A stretch of DNA of 64,000 bases from Littorina saxatilis (taxonomy: Eukaryota; Mollusca; Gastropoda; Littorinimorpha; Littorinidae), in NCBI RefSeq assembly GCF_037325665.1, contig NC_090259.1, forward strand, positions 36,807,914-36,871,913, written 5' to 3'. The notes beneath the pieces are model-generated. The model saw only the letters and a program-made list of their open reading frames with translations, was not told the origin of the DNA and did not search any database. This document shows positions 12,640 through 24,518 of the stretch, one piece after another; the first letter of the stretch is position 1; each line of letters starts with the position of its first letter. The position numbers were made by a program, and so were the translations under genes.

Positions 12640-13626
12640 TGCGATTTATTTATATTAATGAGCACACTCAATAGAGGAGGTAGGAGATCATAAAGTTTTG
12701 GGAGTAAATATCGATAATAATTTGTCTTGGGCCCATCATGTTCGTTCGGTAGCCTATGTAAAACAATGTCCAGAAAAATATATCAGTTAAATAGAATTAA
12801 ACACTTTCTAGATCAGCACTCAAGGTTATTATACTTTAACGCATATATACAAACCATCACAGATTATTGTTCAACCATCTGGGACTCTGCCAGTGCTAAT
12901 ACTTTAAAACCATTGTATAGTTTACATAGGCGAGCGCTGAAACTAATTTTAATGAAACAATCCAGTCTTGTATTTGATGATTATAAGAAACTTAAGATTC
13001 TCCCACTAAAAGAAAGATTTAAATTAAATGAAGGCGTGCTCCTTCACTGACAAAATACTTTCTGGCCGTGCACCACGAACTTTCGTTGCAAACTTTAAAG
13101 TCAAACCAAACCGAAAGTTTAACGTCCCAATTCCAAGGATAGATCTCTTCAAATCAAGCTTAGCCTATTCTGGTAGCGTTCTGTGGAATTCTCTCCCGGA
13201 ATTTGTGAGAGTCCCAATGAGTCTCAATATTTTCAAAAAACACCTCTCACTGTATTTAATGTTAAATTACGAAAAATCACAGTGATGGAAGGCTTCGTTT
13301 GGTTATATTTTCATTTGTCCAAAGCATCTGTGTTCATTATATCCACACAAAAACACTCAAAGCTTTAATAACACATTTACTCAGGCATGTGTATTCAGCA
13401 TTGTTTTCACTACGTTACATATACGACGCTTTATATTTGTGTATAATATGTAATGTGTAAATATTCATATGTTGTTGTTTTTCTCTACCTTTTTTTCTAC
13501 GTTAAATATCCGTGTAAATATGTGATTAGATTAGTCCCCTCTCTAGGCGAGGGCTGGTTGAAAAAAAAGCTCGTTGTATTGCTTATGCCACAACCCTCGA
13601 AAAATAAAATTTCATTTGATTTGATT

Positions 13627-13632
<6 letters not shown>
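12640..13632 (+). mobile_element. 5'-truncated CR1/L2-group LINE
   Basis: Two adjacent frames encode the C-terminal part of a non-LTR reverse transcriptase: FNAYIQTITDYCSTIWDSAS, LYSLHRRALKLIL, then RIDLFKSSLAYSGSVLWNSLP. A frame change near 13030 separates the halves. The 3' end carries a (TTTGA)n tail (13613-13632) followed by a long (CT)n run. A closely related copy lies at 42335-43751. Confidence 0.85.

Positions 13633-13713
<81 letters not shown>
13631..13713. repeat. (CT)n microsatellite after LINE tail
   Basis: About 80 bp of pure CT that directly follows the LINE tail, as in the related copy at 43752. Its seeding by the element's 3' end is inferred. Confidence 0.95.
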
Positions 13714-13717
<4 letters not shown>

Positions 13718-13911
13718 TGCAATGACCTTATACAAAGCCATGCATTTATCCACACATGAGCTAGTCATTTCTTGTATCAAACATTTTCTTTATCCGAAGT
13801 TTTACAATGGATAATGTTGACGTACATTGCATGATGGACAATATTCTTTCAGGACATCGAATCACAAGCCATGTCTGTCAACGTCTTACTATCAGTTGTA
13901 AGTGCCTTTTT

Positions 13912-14026
13912 ACATTTAGTCAAGTTTTGACTAAATGTTTTAGAGACGAGGGTCGTGGTGTATGTGTGTGTGTGTGTGTGTGTGTGTAGAGCGATTCAGA
14001 CCAAACTACTAGACCGATCTTTATTA
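13912..14026 (+). mobile_element. ACATTTAGTCAAG element, 5' fragment
   Basis: Only the terminal palindrome, the GACGAGGGTCGTGG block, the TG run and the GAGCGATTCAG...GACCGATCTTTAT block are present. At 14027 the sequence changes abruptly to unrelated DNA that starts with a GGGGGCGAGGACGCCCCC hairpin. Confidence 0.8.
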
Positions 14027-15100
14027 TGGGGGCGAGGACGCCCCCATTCTATACGGATAGTTTAGAGGTTGACCATGGGCAGCGCCATTTTGTTGTGAAA
14101 TACGTCATCAGTTTGTGTACACAGGAAGTTGTGAAATCCGTCACCCTATGGGAGGGGTGAAGGCAAAATTGGTTATCACTGAGTTTGTGTAACACAGGAA
14201 GTTGTGAAATTGTTCAACAAAAACATGATACGTCGCATTGTGCAGGGTCAACTGCAACAAACTCAAACCGAGCCATTCATACCTAGCTGTATTTGAGTGA
14301 CTTATATACCGACATTTTTATTTCTTATTTTCAGCACAGGTGTAGGAAAAATCATGAACCAAAATGTTATTTATTTTCTAATTTAACATTTTTTTTACAA
14401 ATATGACCATGGTCTTTTAAACATACAGTGACATTAAACATTGTTATGTTAAAAAAAAGAAAAAAGAAAAAAAGCTTTTGTGCACAAGTCAGAAAATACA
14501 TTGTACATTTTACCTACAGGCCAAACAGTGTCTGTTGGCGGCAAAGGACCCAGCAAGTTGCTATTTTTAGATCGATTAAAAGTTGTCAAGAACAGGCGCT
14601 TACATTTGGATGTGTCCACTGATAGTAGGTTTGGTTGTGATCAATCAGAATGATGTGGGAATAAAAATGTATGACAGTTTGGTATGATGACATGTAATTC
14701 AAATATGCTGAAATGTAATATTATACATGATATAATATTATTATGGCTGTTGCCATGACCATGAACCCCAAGAAAGGTTTAATGTTATGTAAAATCAAAA
14801 TACCAAAATCAAGCACCTACTAATCTGGTCTACGGTGCGGGAAGATTGAGGCCTTCGTTAAATGTTCAACGTTGGCCAATAATAATTTTAACAATGTACG
14901 TACGTTGTGTCGTTTTTTATTATGTTTTATTTTGTTGATCAATTGATAAATATGTTTTCCCAACATATTACAAATCAAACAGAAATAAAGTCTTAGAGAA
15001 CTACAATAATTATTGTTGCCGTCAAAACCTTGCAAGGCCTCAACAGAGATAGACTGGATCGCCAACTTCGCCGCGCCGCGCTCATTGGCTCAGTATTGAA
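14027..15100. other. AT-rich intergenic stretch, nothing nameable
   Basis: Apart from a small hairpin at 14029-14046 and poly-A-like runs near 14450, I see no gene, element end or repeat structure. Confidence 0.4.
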
Positions 15101-15115
15101 CTTGCGTCAAGGCCG

Positions 15116-17687
15116 ATGCGCGTAGATTCCCAGAATGTTTACTTTCGGTTAGATTCTTCGACAGCATTCGCAGAGGTGACTGCCGTTACAGAGGTGAGTA
15201 AAACTGACCATCGAAAGGAAAATAAGATTCATATTGGTAATACTAATAACATACTTGCACAAGCATGTATCTACCAAAACTGTATGGGAGCACATAGTTG
15301 GAAAGGCGTGGTGAAGCGATCAAATCGAATCGTCCGTCTCAGTCAGTGCACTGATCAGCCACCACGATTGAACGTCACTGTCTGTATTTTGTATGTAAGC
15401 AGAGCTTCCAAACTAGTTAAATCCTGATGTAGTTTACAAAAACAAAACAAAATCTCATTCCTGTTCCATTGTTATTCTTGTAGTTGTGATATATTCTAGT
15501 GAAACTGAAAGTAAGTGTTAAAAGCAGAAAAGCCGGACTGAATCAGGTAATTGGGTTGGGAAAGTTTTGCTAAGAAATCCTGTTATTTCCCTGGGTTAAT
15601 AAGCATCTCTTTGTCCAACTATTTACACAGTTTATTTGACTAGTTTGTGGTTTCAATTGAAATTATTGTTGTATTTATTTCTAGACTACAAGAACTTGCA
15701 TTGATTGCATTTCATTGTTACAGCACAAAACACTGAATGACACATACTGATTGACGAGCATGCCAATAGCCTTCTCGTTTTACAGTATAGGTACTGATAG
15801 TTGTATACAAGTTTGAATATCACTTTGAACACTGCCACATTCAGTTCTTTTCATCATTGAATAATTTTGTTTCAGGAAGCAAGCACCACTTTTGTTGTTG
15901 ATGAAAACCCCTGTACAGTCAGAAGTGTGTCAAGTTCAAAGTATTATTTCACAAAAGGTGAGAAGTTATTCGTTACATTTGCAACATTTATTGTTGAAAA
16001 ATATTAAACATAAAGGCAGAATTTGTTTGTCTTGTGATTGTGATGCCTACAACTACACCCGCTTGTGATTTCTCAGTCAAGTTACTGCAGATTTGTGTAT
16101 ATTTCAGTCTCATGTGGTATTTGCCATATTTTTGTGTGAACATGTGTATTTTTCAAGACTTAGATTCTGTGATAACATATAATACCATAACACATTTGAC
16201 ACCAGTGCATCATATAATATTTTTGGATAATTCTCATTACGCATGATTTTTTATTGTGTCACTGTGTGTACATTTACATGTGTTTTTAAATGTCAACAGG
16301 TGACAGTTCCACTTTTGGAAGAGGTGTGCAGTGAGATTGCAGAAAATGAATGCCTGTCAGCTGATCTGTGAAGCCATGTTAAAACCTTGGACTGTAAGTG
16401 TTTAGGGAAACACTGTATGAATGAATACAATTTTGTTGGAGTAGTGTTTTCACTTTTGCTTATAATGTAAAACAATTTCAGGTTTAAATTTCAAGTTATT
16501 CAGTTACGCTGAGAATAAGCTGTCATATATACATGACAAGTAAGCAGTGCTCCCTGTATGGCATACGTGTAATTATTGTTGATCATTCGCGTACACATTC
16601 CAGACTTGTCAATGTGCAAGTGTTCTTTTTGGATACAATGGTGTGTGTGTTTGCCTTTCTTTTAAAGTTATACGAGGCAGGGAATTATCCCAAGATATGG
16701 ACTAATAAAAATCTATTATTGTATATATATATATACAGTGGACCACCCCCCCCCCCCCCCCAATTTGATAATCCCTCCCTTTTAAGACCTTATTTTGTCA
16801 GTTTGTCTGTGCATAACTTCTGTAAATTTTCCTTCATTTTAAGACTGCCTCCTTTTAAAGACCCGCTTTCTCAGATTGTTTGAGGTAATACAAAGGTGGT
16901 TCTATTGTATGTGTTCAAGTGTAAGACTTTGTGGTCTGTTTGACAGGTGCTGTTCTTCGGGACAAACTTCAGGTGTTTGAGTCATGCCTTGGTCTACGAG
17001 GGAAGTTCCGGAACGCGGCCAAGGAAAAGGCTCACTCATTGTACTACGCAAGCCATGCAAGCATTACAGAGGTCACCAAGTCGACTCATGCATCAGCTTC
17101 CATTTGCCTCAGGATGTTTGAAAGGCTGGTCGAAGCAACCTATGGGTGCAAACAGGAAGACAACGCGAATGACCGACCGGTGCCAGTGTGTGAGGAAGGA
17201 TGTGATCAGGTATGTTGCTGGGAGTGTGGTGAAGAAACTAAAAAAGAAAGTTTGGGGCCTCAAAAAAGGTGCATACAGATACGAGAAACTGCGCTGTTTA
17301 GAAGCACTGAGGTTCAGTGAGCTGTCAGAAAGTGATTGTGATTCTTCAACTGACATGACAACGGTGCTTAACCGAGGAGGACTGACATTTGTCAAAGACA
17401 ACATTGTGCAAATGTTCCTTGACATGCAGGACATTTTTCGTCGGACTGTGGGTGTCGCTTGCTCTGCCAAAATGAAAGCTGATGACAAGGACTTTCTGCA
17501 ACAGTGCAAAATCAATGATACAGTGCCTGTGCTTTTTTATGACACAGTTTATGCATTTGACATTTCTTTGAAAGTGCAAGAAGATGTTTTCGAAAATGCT
17601 GTCCTGCTTTTTTTTTTAATCCGAGTCCACCACAAGCTGAGGACAATGTCAATGATGGACAAAGTGCAGCGCGGGTGGAAAGAGTAG
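15116..17687 (+). pseudogene. possible decayed DNA-transposase-like gene, unclassified
   Basis: Several exon-like blocks lie in order: 15116-15427 (ACIYQNCMGAHSWKG, a cysteine pattern faintly like a THAP start), about 15876-15957 (EASTTFVVDENPCTVRS, with AG and GT edges), about 16306-16392, and 16947-17687. The last reads VFESCLGLRGKFRNAAKEKA in one frame and then continues in another with RYVAGSVVKKLKKK, LNRGGLTFVKDNIVQMF and FDISLKVQEDVFENAVLLF. The RYVAGxVVxKL and NRGGLxxV motifs remind me of C-terminal parts of transposase-derived multicopy proteins. The frame switch near 17150-17210 and a MITE at 16736 argue for decay. Family assignment is not secure. Confidence 0.35.
16736..16907. mobile_element. 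CAGTGGAACCCCC-family MITE
   Basis: Flanked by TA on both sides (16734-16735 and 16908-16909). It starts CAGTGGACCACCCCC, has internal CTCCCTTTTAAGACC, and ends GGTGGTTCTATTG. Same family as the copies in TSC1 introns. Confidence 0.75.
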
Positions 17688-17970
17688 AGCATGAAGAACA
17701 GGTTGCGTACCAGTGACACTAACATTAACAAGGGGTGAGACGGGCAAAGTTAGCTACATATGCAGTTGATCATATCATTAGTGCCAGTCCACGGATGCTC
17801 CCCCCTTGTTTGTGTGTATGTATGTGTGCAGGTTTGCATTTCAGTCTGCATGAGGTGAGCGATAGTGATTTTTAACTGTTGGTGCTCAGTGATTTACAAG
17901 CATGTTTTCTGTTGCTATGTAAATTCTCCTGTCTTATGTAGAACTCACACACTTTGTATTACATTTTTAT

Positions 17971-18976
17971 ATTTAGTCAAGTTTTGACTAAATATTTTAA
18001 CATCGAGGGGGAATCGAAACGAGGGTCGTGGTGTATGTGCGTGTGTCTGTCTGTCTGTCTGTCTGTGTGTGTGTGTAGAGCGATTCAGACTAAACTACTG
18101 GACCGATCTTTATGAAATTTGACATGAGAGTTCCTGGGTATGAAATCCCCGAACGTTTTTTTCATTTTTTTGATAAATGTCTTTGATGACGTCATATCCG
18201 GCTTTTCGTGAAAGTTGAGGCGGCACTGTCACGCCCTCATTTTTCAACCAAATTGGTTGAAATTTTGGTCAAGTAATCTTCGACAAAGCCCGGACTTTGG
18301 TATTGCATTTCAGCTTGGTGGCTTAAAAATTAATAAATGACTTTGGTCATTAAAAATCTGAAAATTGTAAAAAAAAATAAAAATTTATAAAACGATCCAA
18401 ATTTACGTTTATCTTATTCTCCATCATTTGCTGATTCCAAAAACATATAAATATGTTATATTCGGATTAAAAAACAAGCTCTGAAAATTAAATATATAAA
18501 AATTATTATCAAAATTAAATTGTCCAAATCAATTTAAAAACACTTTCATCTTATTCCTTGTCGGTTCCTGATTCCAAAAACATATAGATATGATATGTTT
18601 GGATTTCCTCCGAAAACGGCGTATGGCTGCCTAAATGGCGGGGTAAAAACGGTCATACACGTAAAATTCCACTCGTGCAAAAAACACGTGTACGTGGGAG
18701 TTTCAGCCCACGAACGCAGAAGAAGAAGAAGAAGATATGTTTGGATTAAAAACACGCTCAGAAAGTTAAAACAAAGAGAGGTACAGAAAAGCGTGCTATC
18801 CTTCTTAGCGCAACTACTGCCCCGCTCTTCTTGTCAATTTCACTGCCTTTGCCATGAGCGGTGGACTGACGATGCTACGAGTATACGGTCTTGCTGAAAA
18901 ATGGCATTGCGTTCAGTTTCATTCTGTGAGTTCGACAGCTACTTGACTAAATATTGTATTTTCGCCTTACGCGACT
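17971..18976 (+). mobile_element. ACATTTAGTCAAG element with nested SINE
   Basis: Full-length copy from the terminal palindrome to CGCCTTACGCGACT, with a short TCTG/TG microsatellite. It is interrupted at 18606-18733 by a short retroposon with its own TSD. Confidence 0.85.
18606..18733 (+). mobile_element. short SINE-like retroposon with (GAA)n tail
   Basis: 128 bp beginning TCCTCCGAAAACGGCG and ending CACGAACGCAGAAGAAGAAG, flanked by the 14-bp direct repeat GATATGTTTGGATT (18592-18605, 18734-18747). The tail and TSD show target-primed retroposition. A second, inverted copy is at 23595-23736. Confidence 0.85.
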
Positions 18977-19612
18977 CTCTTGGTGCTGGGTACAAATATT
19001 TTAAAAGTTTTCAGGTTCATGTTATTCTCTAGTTTCACTTTTTGTTTTACGCTCGACACGTGTTTGAATCTGTATCTGTCTGCAACTGTGAGTAAGTACA
19101 CCTGAATCCAACATACTAAAGAGAAATAGAGAGCTTCAGTATTTAGTCTGTACTTTAAAAAAAATTGTTATTGCTTGCATTTTTCTTCCGTTGTATTTTT
19201 TATGTCTTGAAAATAATAAAAATTGCTTTGAAAATGTATTGTGTACCGCAGTCAGAAGTAATTTATTACTTTTGGGAGTTTAGTAACGTGATATCAGTTT
19301 TCAATTGTTCGTTCACTTATATTGCTTTCAGATTTAACACACAAGAAACAGTAGCACGGTTTTCGTTGCGAAAATGTGCATTGGCAGTGCTACGCGATCG
19401 AATTGTGTATTATGTACACGCGGTGTTCTTCTGGAAAAGACCGAAGCGACATGTGACGTCAGTCGTTCAGCCCGCGAGCGGTGGGAGGGGGGGTGGGGGG
19501 GTTCACATGGTTTGTTTGTTTGTTTGTTTGTTTCAGAACCACACCCATATACACACATTTCACATGTAAACCATTTGTCCGCCCCCTGTCGATATTTATC
19601 GACTAAGTTCCT

Positions 19613-19880
19613 TGTGAAATTTGACATGAGAGTTCCTGGGAATGATATCCCCGGATGTTTTTTTCTTTTTTTCGATAAATGTCTTTGATGACGTCATATC
19701 CGGCTTTTTGTAAAAGTTGAGGCGGCACTGTCACACCCTCATTTTTCAATCAAATTGATTGCAATTTTGGCCAAGCAATCTTCGACGAAGGCCGGACTTC
19801 GGTATTGCATTTCAGCATGGTGGCTTAAAAATTAATTAATGACTTTGGTCATTAAAAATCTGAAAATTGTAAAAACAAAA
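19613..19880 (+). mobile_element. ACATTTAGTCAAG element, internal fragment
   Basis: Starts at GAAATTTGACATGAGAG and ends near CTGAAAATTGTAAAAAC. Both termini are missing. It directly follows a (GTTT)n run and a poly-G tract. Confidence 0.75.
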
Positions 19881-19924
19881 ATGTGTTACAAATGTGTTTC
19901 AGTAAATTTGCGAATTTCCTGCCC

Positions 19925-20050
19925 CTTGAAATCAGGAAATTCGCAAATTTCCTAGAATTTTTAGGAAATTTGTGAAATCCCTGAGTGAAACAGGAAATTC
20001 ACAAATTTCCTGAAATTTTTAGGGATTTCGCAAATTTCCTGGTTTTGAGG
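19925..20050. repeat. imperfect palindrome of AGGAAATTxGCAAATTTCCT units
   Basis: Several short self-complementary units of the form AGGAAATTCGCAAATTTCC are arranged so that the two halves are also inverse copies of each other about a centre near 19985. No coding frame. 20051-20790 shows further scattered GCGAAAT/ATTTCGC motifs and nothing else nameable. Confidence 0.7.
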
Positions 20051-20792
20051 ATGTACTGTAACATATATATATTTCAAGGGGCAGGAAATTCGCTTGATAC
20101 CGGCAAATTTTGCGTAAACGGTAAAACGCTGCCCATTTCGCGAAATCTTTTTGCCCAAAATGCGTAAACGCCTCTTAAACTTGCTCAGTCCTAAACTTTG
20201 CAGCCAGTCTTGGGTTGTACAGTTCTCAAAAGCCTTTGGTATCACCACACGTAGACAGCTAAATGCAAAATGAAGAATTATCACAATAATCTATAAGTTA
20301 TGACAAGTTATGGCAAAATGTGTAGGTTTAGTGCATTTATTTTTAGATAAATTGGACACAGACCATACAAAACAATATTAGGGAGCCGTAAAGCAATGCA
20401 AACGCAATGTTTAGGTGACACAAGAAATTACGGACTGGCTGCCGATTTCGCAAAATGGTTAACTTTTAGAAGCCTTTACGCATTTTCGCAAAATTGACAG
20501 CGTTTTGCCGATTACACGAATGGACAAAAATGTTGCTGATTATGCGAATTCGGCAATGCCGTGAATTCGGCACGACATATGAAAAGATTACCCAAAATAA
20601 ATTCTCTTCTTGCATTCGTGTGCATCAATGTGTTCAGTGAAAGATTAAATTCCAATAACATGCCCTATCAAAGCCTAGTTGAAGCCCTCTGTTGCTGCGC
20701 TCCGTCGGGTTTGCAATTGGCTTTGAGAAAGCGTCAATCCCCCCGTTTAATGACTGTGAAGTTTCAAGTGAAAGCATAAACTCTCCCTCAAT

Positions 20793-21005
20793 AGACGATG
20801 TTCGGAAATAACTCCTTCATGTTTGTATGGCTTGTGAAAGAGTGAAAACTATTGCTTTTATTGAGGCAAACTTTCCCACGTGACATTATAGGCCAGTCAC
20901 TAGCGAGGGTTGTGTCTGGAACACGTGGACAAGGATCACGTGCGGAAAGTGTGCCTCAATGCAAGAGTACTCACTCTTTCACAACAGAAACAAGACCGGA
21001 CATGC
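20793..21005. mobile_element. MITE with GTTGTGAAAGAGT inverted ends
   Basis: The left part reads TTCGGAAATAACT...GTATGGCTTGTGAAAGAGT, the right part ACTCTTTCACAACAGAAAC, giving inverted ends. The same left motif recurs at 27215-27270, 43858-43910 and 59285-59335. Confidence 0.6.
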
Positions 21006-21373
21006 AGAAACTAGAAAGACATAGCAGCGTTCGTCGGTCAGCGGTGGTGGTGGGTCTCAGTTTGACGTCCGGAGTTCGTCTATTTCATTGTATTTACAAT
21101 ACAAATAGTTACATATGTGATGTCACAGTATCATCGAATCCTCGCGACTGTACACGGCGAACGGCGAGTTTGACTTGGTCAACTCCCGGATGGGACAGGA
21201 TGACATAGTGGTTCCAGACTAAGACGGTACCCTGCAGGTCTACCGCCAGCTCAGGTTCTACTAACCTTCAGACGACGCTGGCCTTTCTACGGACAGAATC
21301 TGGTCGGTATTACTGGGTGCATGCTTCGTGATTCTGGACTGACTGGTTGCAGTGTTGCTTTACGCTACGTCAA

Positions 21374-21405
<32 letters not shown>

Positions 21406-21409
21406 AATT

Positions 21410-21453
21410 GTTGTTGGTGGTGGTGGTGGTGGTGGTGGTGTATGTGTGTGTAT

Positions 21454-21500
<47 letters not shown>
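21410..21500. repeat. (TTG)n/(GGT)n/(TG)n microsatellite
   Basis: Compound low-complexity run from about 21372 to 21500 in the receptor intron. Confidence 0.9.
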
Positions 21501-21504
<4 letters not shown>

Positions 21505-21845
21505 GAATATCTCAAAAACCGCTAAATAGATTTTTTTGTGCCTTTCAAAAAAGTTCAGGCGGTTCCCTGGCGACCGCATTGTTGAACGAATTTTTTCATG
21601 TTTACCACTGATTAGCCTTTGGGCTCGGTCCGGACTACGTATAAGATTGCACCTTGGCTTGATTCTTTACAAATCCGTTAATAAAACTGTCATTCGCATA
21701 CACATGTGTGAAATTGTGTTATCAGGTCCTGCCCATGGTGTTAACATCCATCTTGATGTGCGCTGTGTTCGCTCTGCCCATCAAGTCCGGGGAGAAGATG
21801 GGGTTCTCTCTGACCGTTCTGCTGTCCTACGTCGTCTTCATGACC

Positions 21846-22317
21846 TGGGTCACCGACAACCTGCCCCCAGTGTCCGAGGGAATTATCTATACTGCGTGAG
21901 TCATATTGTTGATGGTGGTGGTGTTTGGTGGTGGTGGTGGAGATAGTGGTAGGTGTTGGATAGGTCGAAGTACGCCCACTTCGGCCTACTACTTTGTAAC
22001 CACGCAATACTACAGTAGGGTCACTGACAACCTGCCCCCAGTGTCCGAGGGAATATCTATGCTGCGTGAGTGATATTGTTGATTGTGGTGGTGGTGATGG
22101 TGTTGGTGGTCGTGGTGGAGATAGTGGTAGGGTCACTGACAACCTGCTCCCCCTGTCCGAGGGAATAATACTGCGTGAGACGGTGATATTGTTGATGGTG
22201 GTGGTGGTGATGATGGTGTTAGGGCAGAGAAGGTGGACCGAGGGAATAATACTGCGTGAGTGATATTGTTGATGGTGGTGGTGGTGATGATGGTGTTAGG
22301 GCAGAGAAGGTGGAGGG

Positions 22318-22320
<3 letters not shown>
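21846..22320 (+). repeat. exon 3' end plus splice donor repeated four times
   Basis: The end of the M2 exon with its donor and the following GTG-rich intron start (21846-21950) recurs at about 22018-22130, 22130-22233 and, truncated, 22235-22320. Units are about 105-112 bp. The repeated core is GGTCACTGACAACCTGCCCC, then GTCCGAGGGAAT and a GCGTGAGTGATATTGTTGAT donor region. A (TG)n run follows (22322-22359). Confidence 0.85.
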
Positions 22321-22361
<41 letters not shown>

Positions 22362-23594
22362 ATTGATTGATGGAACTTTTATTACACAAGGATAATATAG
22401 CCTTTTGGAATGTTGCTTTATTTTCTTGTATCGCTTTTTTTGCCTTTCGGAATGCACATTTTGAATATAAATGTTGACATTCTTGCCGTAATGTGAGTGT
22501 TGCATGGTACATGTACTTGCAGAAGTCAGTATCTGGAATCCGTGCTGTGCTTGGGGGTCCTTGCAACTCTCCTCGCGACCTGGGTGTTGCACCTGTACCA
22601 CACACCCGGCAACAAACCCATCCCCCGCCTCCTCCGTCGCTTCGCCACAACTGTCCTCAAGCCTCTACATGCATGCACATTTCGACATAGGAAGAGCGCA
22701 GAAAACAATGACGTCATGGCAACCTCCAATGACGTCAGAATCCCCAAGAACCAGGTCGCACCGCAGGAGAAGGAAATAACGATTTTGCCGTTGAGCAAAA
22801 CGGAATACTATGACGACAACATGAGCGAAAGAGCTGAGCAGTACCGTTACGAGGGAGGCGAAAGGTACGGCGAATCTGCCGCCGCTCGTTTTGCTGAGGC
22901 CGGGAGGAGGAAAGTACGGCGGACTGGGACAGTACGTAGGACAATATGGCTACAAGGGACAGTACAGCAATAGTTACGATAAATGCATGGAATGACGAGG
23001 GGACCCGCGGGTCACACGTCACACCAGCTCGGGGGCCATCCTGAGAATTCTGAACTGACGTGGCAAGGTCTGGCTATATGCTGTTTGACCGTTTCTTCCT
23101 GCTGTTGTTTGCTGTCGTTTTAGCCATCGTCACGAGCATATTGATCCTGACCCTCTACATGGATTACTGACTCTTTCTGATACGACTTCTTGAAAAGCAT
23201 GAGTTAAAAAAGCTAGCTGAAGACGATGACGTCAGAACTGACAGAGGCCTCGTGACGTCAAAACTAACAGAGACCTAATGTTGCTAGACTGAAATGGCCA
23301 CATGCAAAGCCGAACAAAATCAGTATAACTTACTAGTAACATTTACGACTGCACTTGATTATGTGACATTACCAGGCGTTTTGTTAAAGTTCTGGCTTCT
23401 TAACAGCCGTTTCATTTTGTTGTCCATGGTGGTCATAGAAGCATGTAAATGATTTGGTGTGGTTTTATTTAGCAATTCATGTTTTTAATGATGATTTGTC
23501 AAAGTGTGCAGTTTATTCAACGTTGGAGTCAACAGTGGCGTTGTTTTCGTCACATTACATACGTTTTGTTCTGTGATAATCAGGTTTAACCCTC

Positions 23595-23736
23595 TTCTTC
23601 TTCTTCTTCTTCTTCTTCTGCGTTCGTGGGCTGAAACTCCCACGTACACTCGTGTTTTTTGCACGAGTGGAATTTTACGTGTATGACCGTTTTTTTACCC
23701 CGCCATTTAGGCAGCCATACGCCGTTTTCGGAGGAG
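23595..23736 (-). mobile_element. short SINE-like retroposon with (GAA)n tail
   Basis: Inverse copy of the element at 18606, flanked by the 12-bp direct repeat GGTTTAACCCTC (23583-23594, 23737-23748). The tail (CTTCTT on the plus strand) sits next to the left TSD. Confidence 0.85.
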
Positions 23737-23835
23737 GGTTTAACCCTCAAAGAGCATCATGTATTTGAAAGGTGTCTTTTCGTCACCAGAGACTGAAGAA
23801 AGCTTTTCTTTGTTAAACAGACTTTATTACTGGAA

Positions 23836-23943
23836 CAAGAAACTCTTAACAAGGGTAAAAGGAGAAACAGAATCCGTTAGTCGCCTCTTACGACATGCTG
23901 GGGAGCATCGGGTAAATTCTTCCCCCTAACCCGCGCGGGGGGT
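23836..23943 (-). mobile_element. gastropod SINE, 5' head fragment
   Basis: Reverse complement of the first about 100 bp of the SINE at 55300-55668 (GGTTAGGGGGAAGAATTTAC, ATGCTCCCCAGCATGTCG, CGACTAACGGATTCTG). The rest is missing. Confidence 0.7.
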
Positions 23944-24044
23944 CTCATTATTTTGTCGTGTAGTTGTTGTTTTGTTTGTTTGTTGTGGTTGTTGTTGTTG
24001 TTGTTGTTGACATTATTGTTGTCGTTTGTGGTGGTGGTGTATGT

Positions 24045-24123
24045 GTGTGTGTGTGTGTGTGTACGTGCGTGCGTGTGTGTGTACGTGCGTGCGTACGTGT
24101 GTGTGTGTGTGTGTGTGTGTGTA
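24045..24123. repeat. (TG)n / CGTG microsatellite
   Basis: Mixed TG and CGTG run with a GTT-rich flank on the left (23960-24010). Confidence 0.9.
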
Positions 24124-24518
24124 CGTTTTTAAGTTGTAGCCTCCATTTCTGCGATTTGGTTATGACTTTTCACCATGCTCTGCGGCTGTTCCTCGAAAGT
24201 CATGTCAAGATTATTTCACTCTGGGTTGTGGAAAAGTCTGAAGTTGACTGGTCCTCAAAACCACTCATCGACGTTGCATCACTGGGTTCTGAGGCACCTG
24301 CATGGGTCGTCGAGTTCTGCATATCCACAGCTGGTGGTGGAGGTAGTGTTGGTGATTCTAGAAGCCGACTTCTTCTGGAGTCCTGCACTACATTGCCTAA
24401 CGTTTCTTCTACCCGTGAGCCATCAGGGATCCTGCGTCGAGTGGAAATGATGAAAGCTGTGACAAGGCCCGCAATCATTATAGCAAAGACAGCAGGACAA
24501 CTCCAGCAACGATAGCCC

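Larger units (their letters stand above)
21129..23170 (+). pseudogene. nicotinic acetylcholine receptor-type Cys-loop subunit, decayed
   Basis: Segments in order: 21129-21302 (end of the ligand-binding domain, ANGEFDLVNSRMG, then RRRWPFYGQNL before M1), 21726-21895 (M1 LPMVLTSILMCAVFALP, linker SGEKMG, M2 FSLTVLLSYVVFM, then DNLPPVSEG), 22523 onward (M3 YLESVLCLGVLATLLATWVL, LYHTPGNKPIPRLLRR and the cytoplasmic loop), and 23072-23170 (M4 LFDRFFLLLFAVVLAIV, stop at 23168). The junction 21895/22523 keeps phase. Lesions seen: a TAA in the first segment near 21220, a frame change just before the RRRWPFY motif, and two frame changes in the loop between about 22905 and 23080. The donor after 21302 (GTCGGT) is weak. 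No upstream ligand-binding exons were found. It is probably a pseudogene; assembly indels are the alternative. Confidence 0.75.

Noticed and set aside
20560-20575. GAATTCGGCACGA, like a cDNA-library EcoRI adaptor
   Set aside because: The match is short and continuous with surrounding sequence of similar composition (GAATTCGGCAATGCCGTGAATTC). Chance is more likely than vector contamination.
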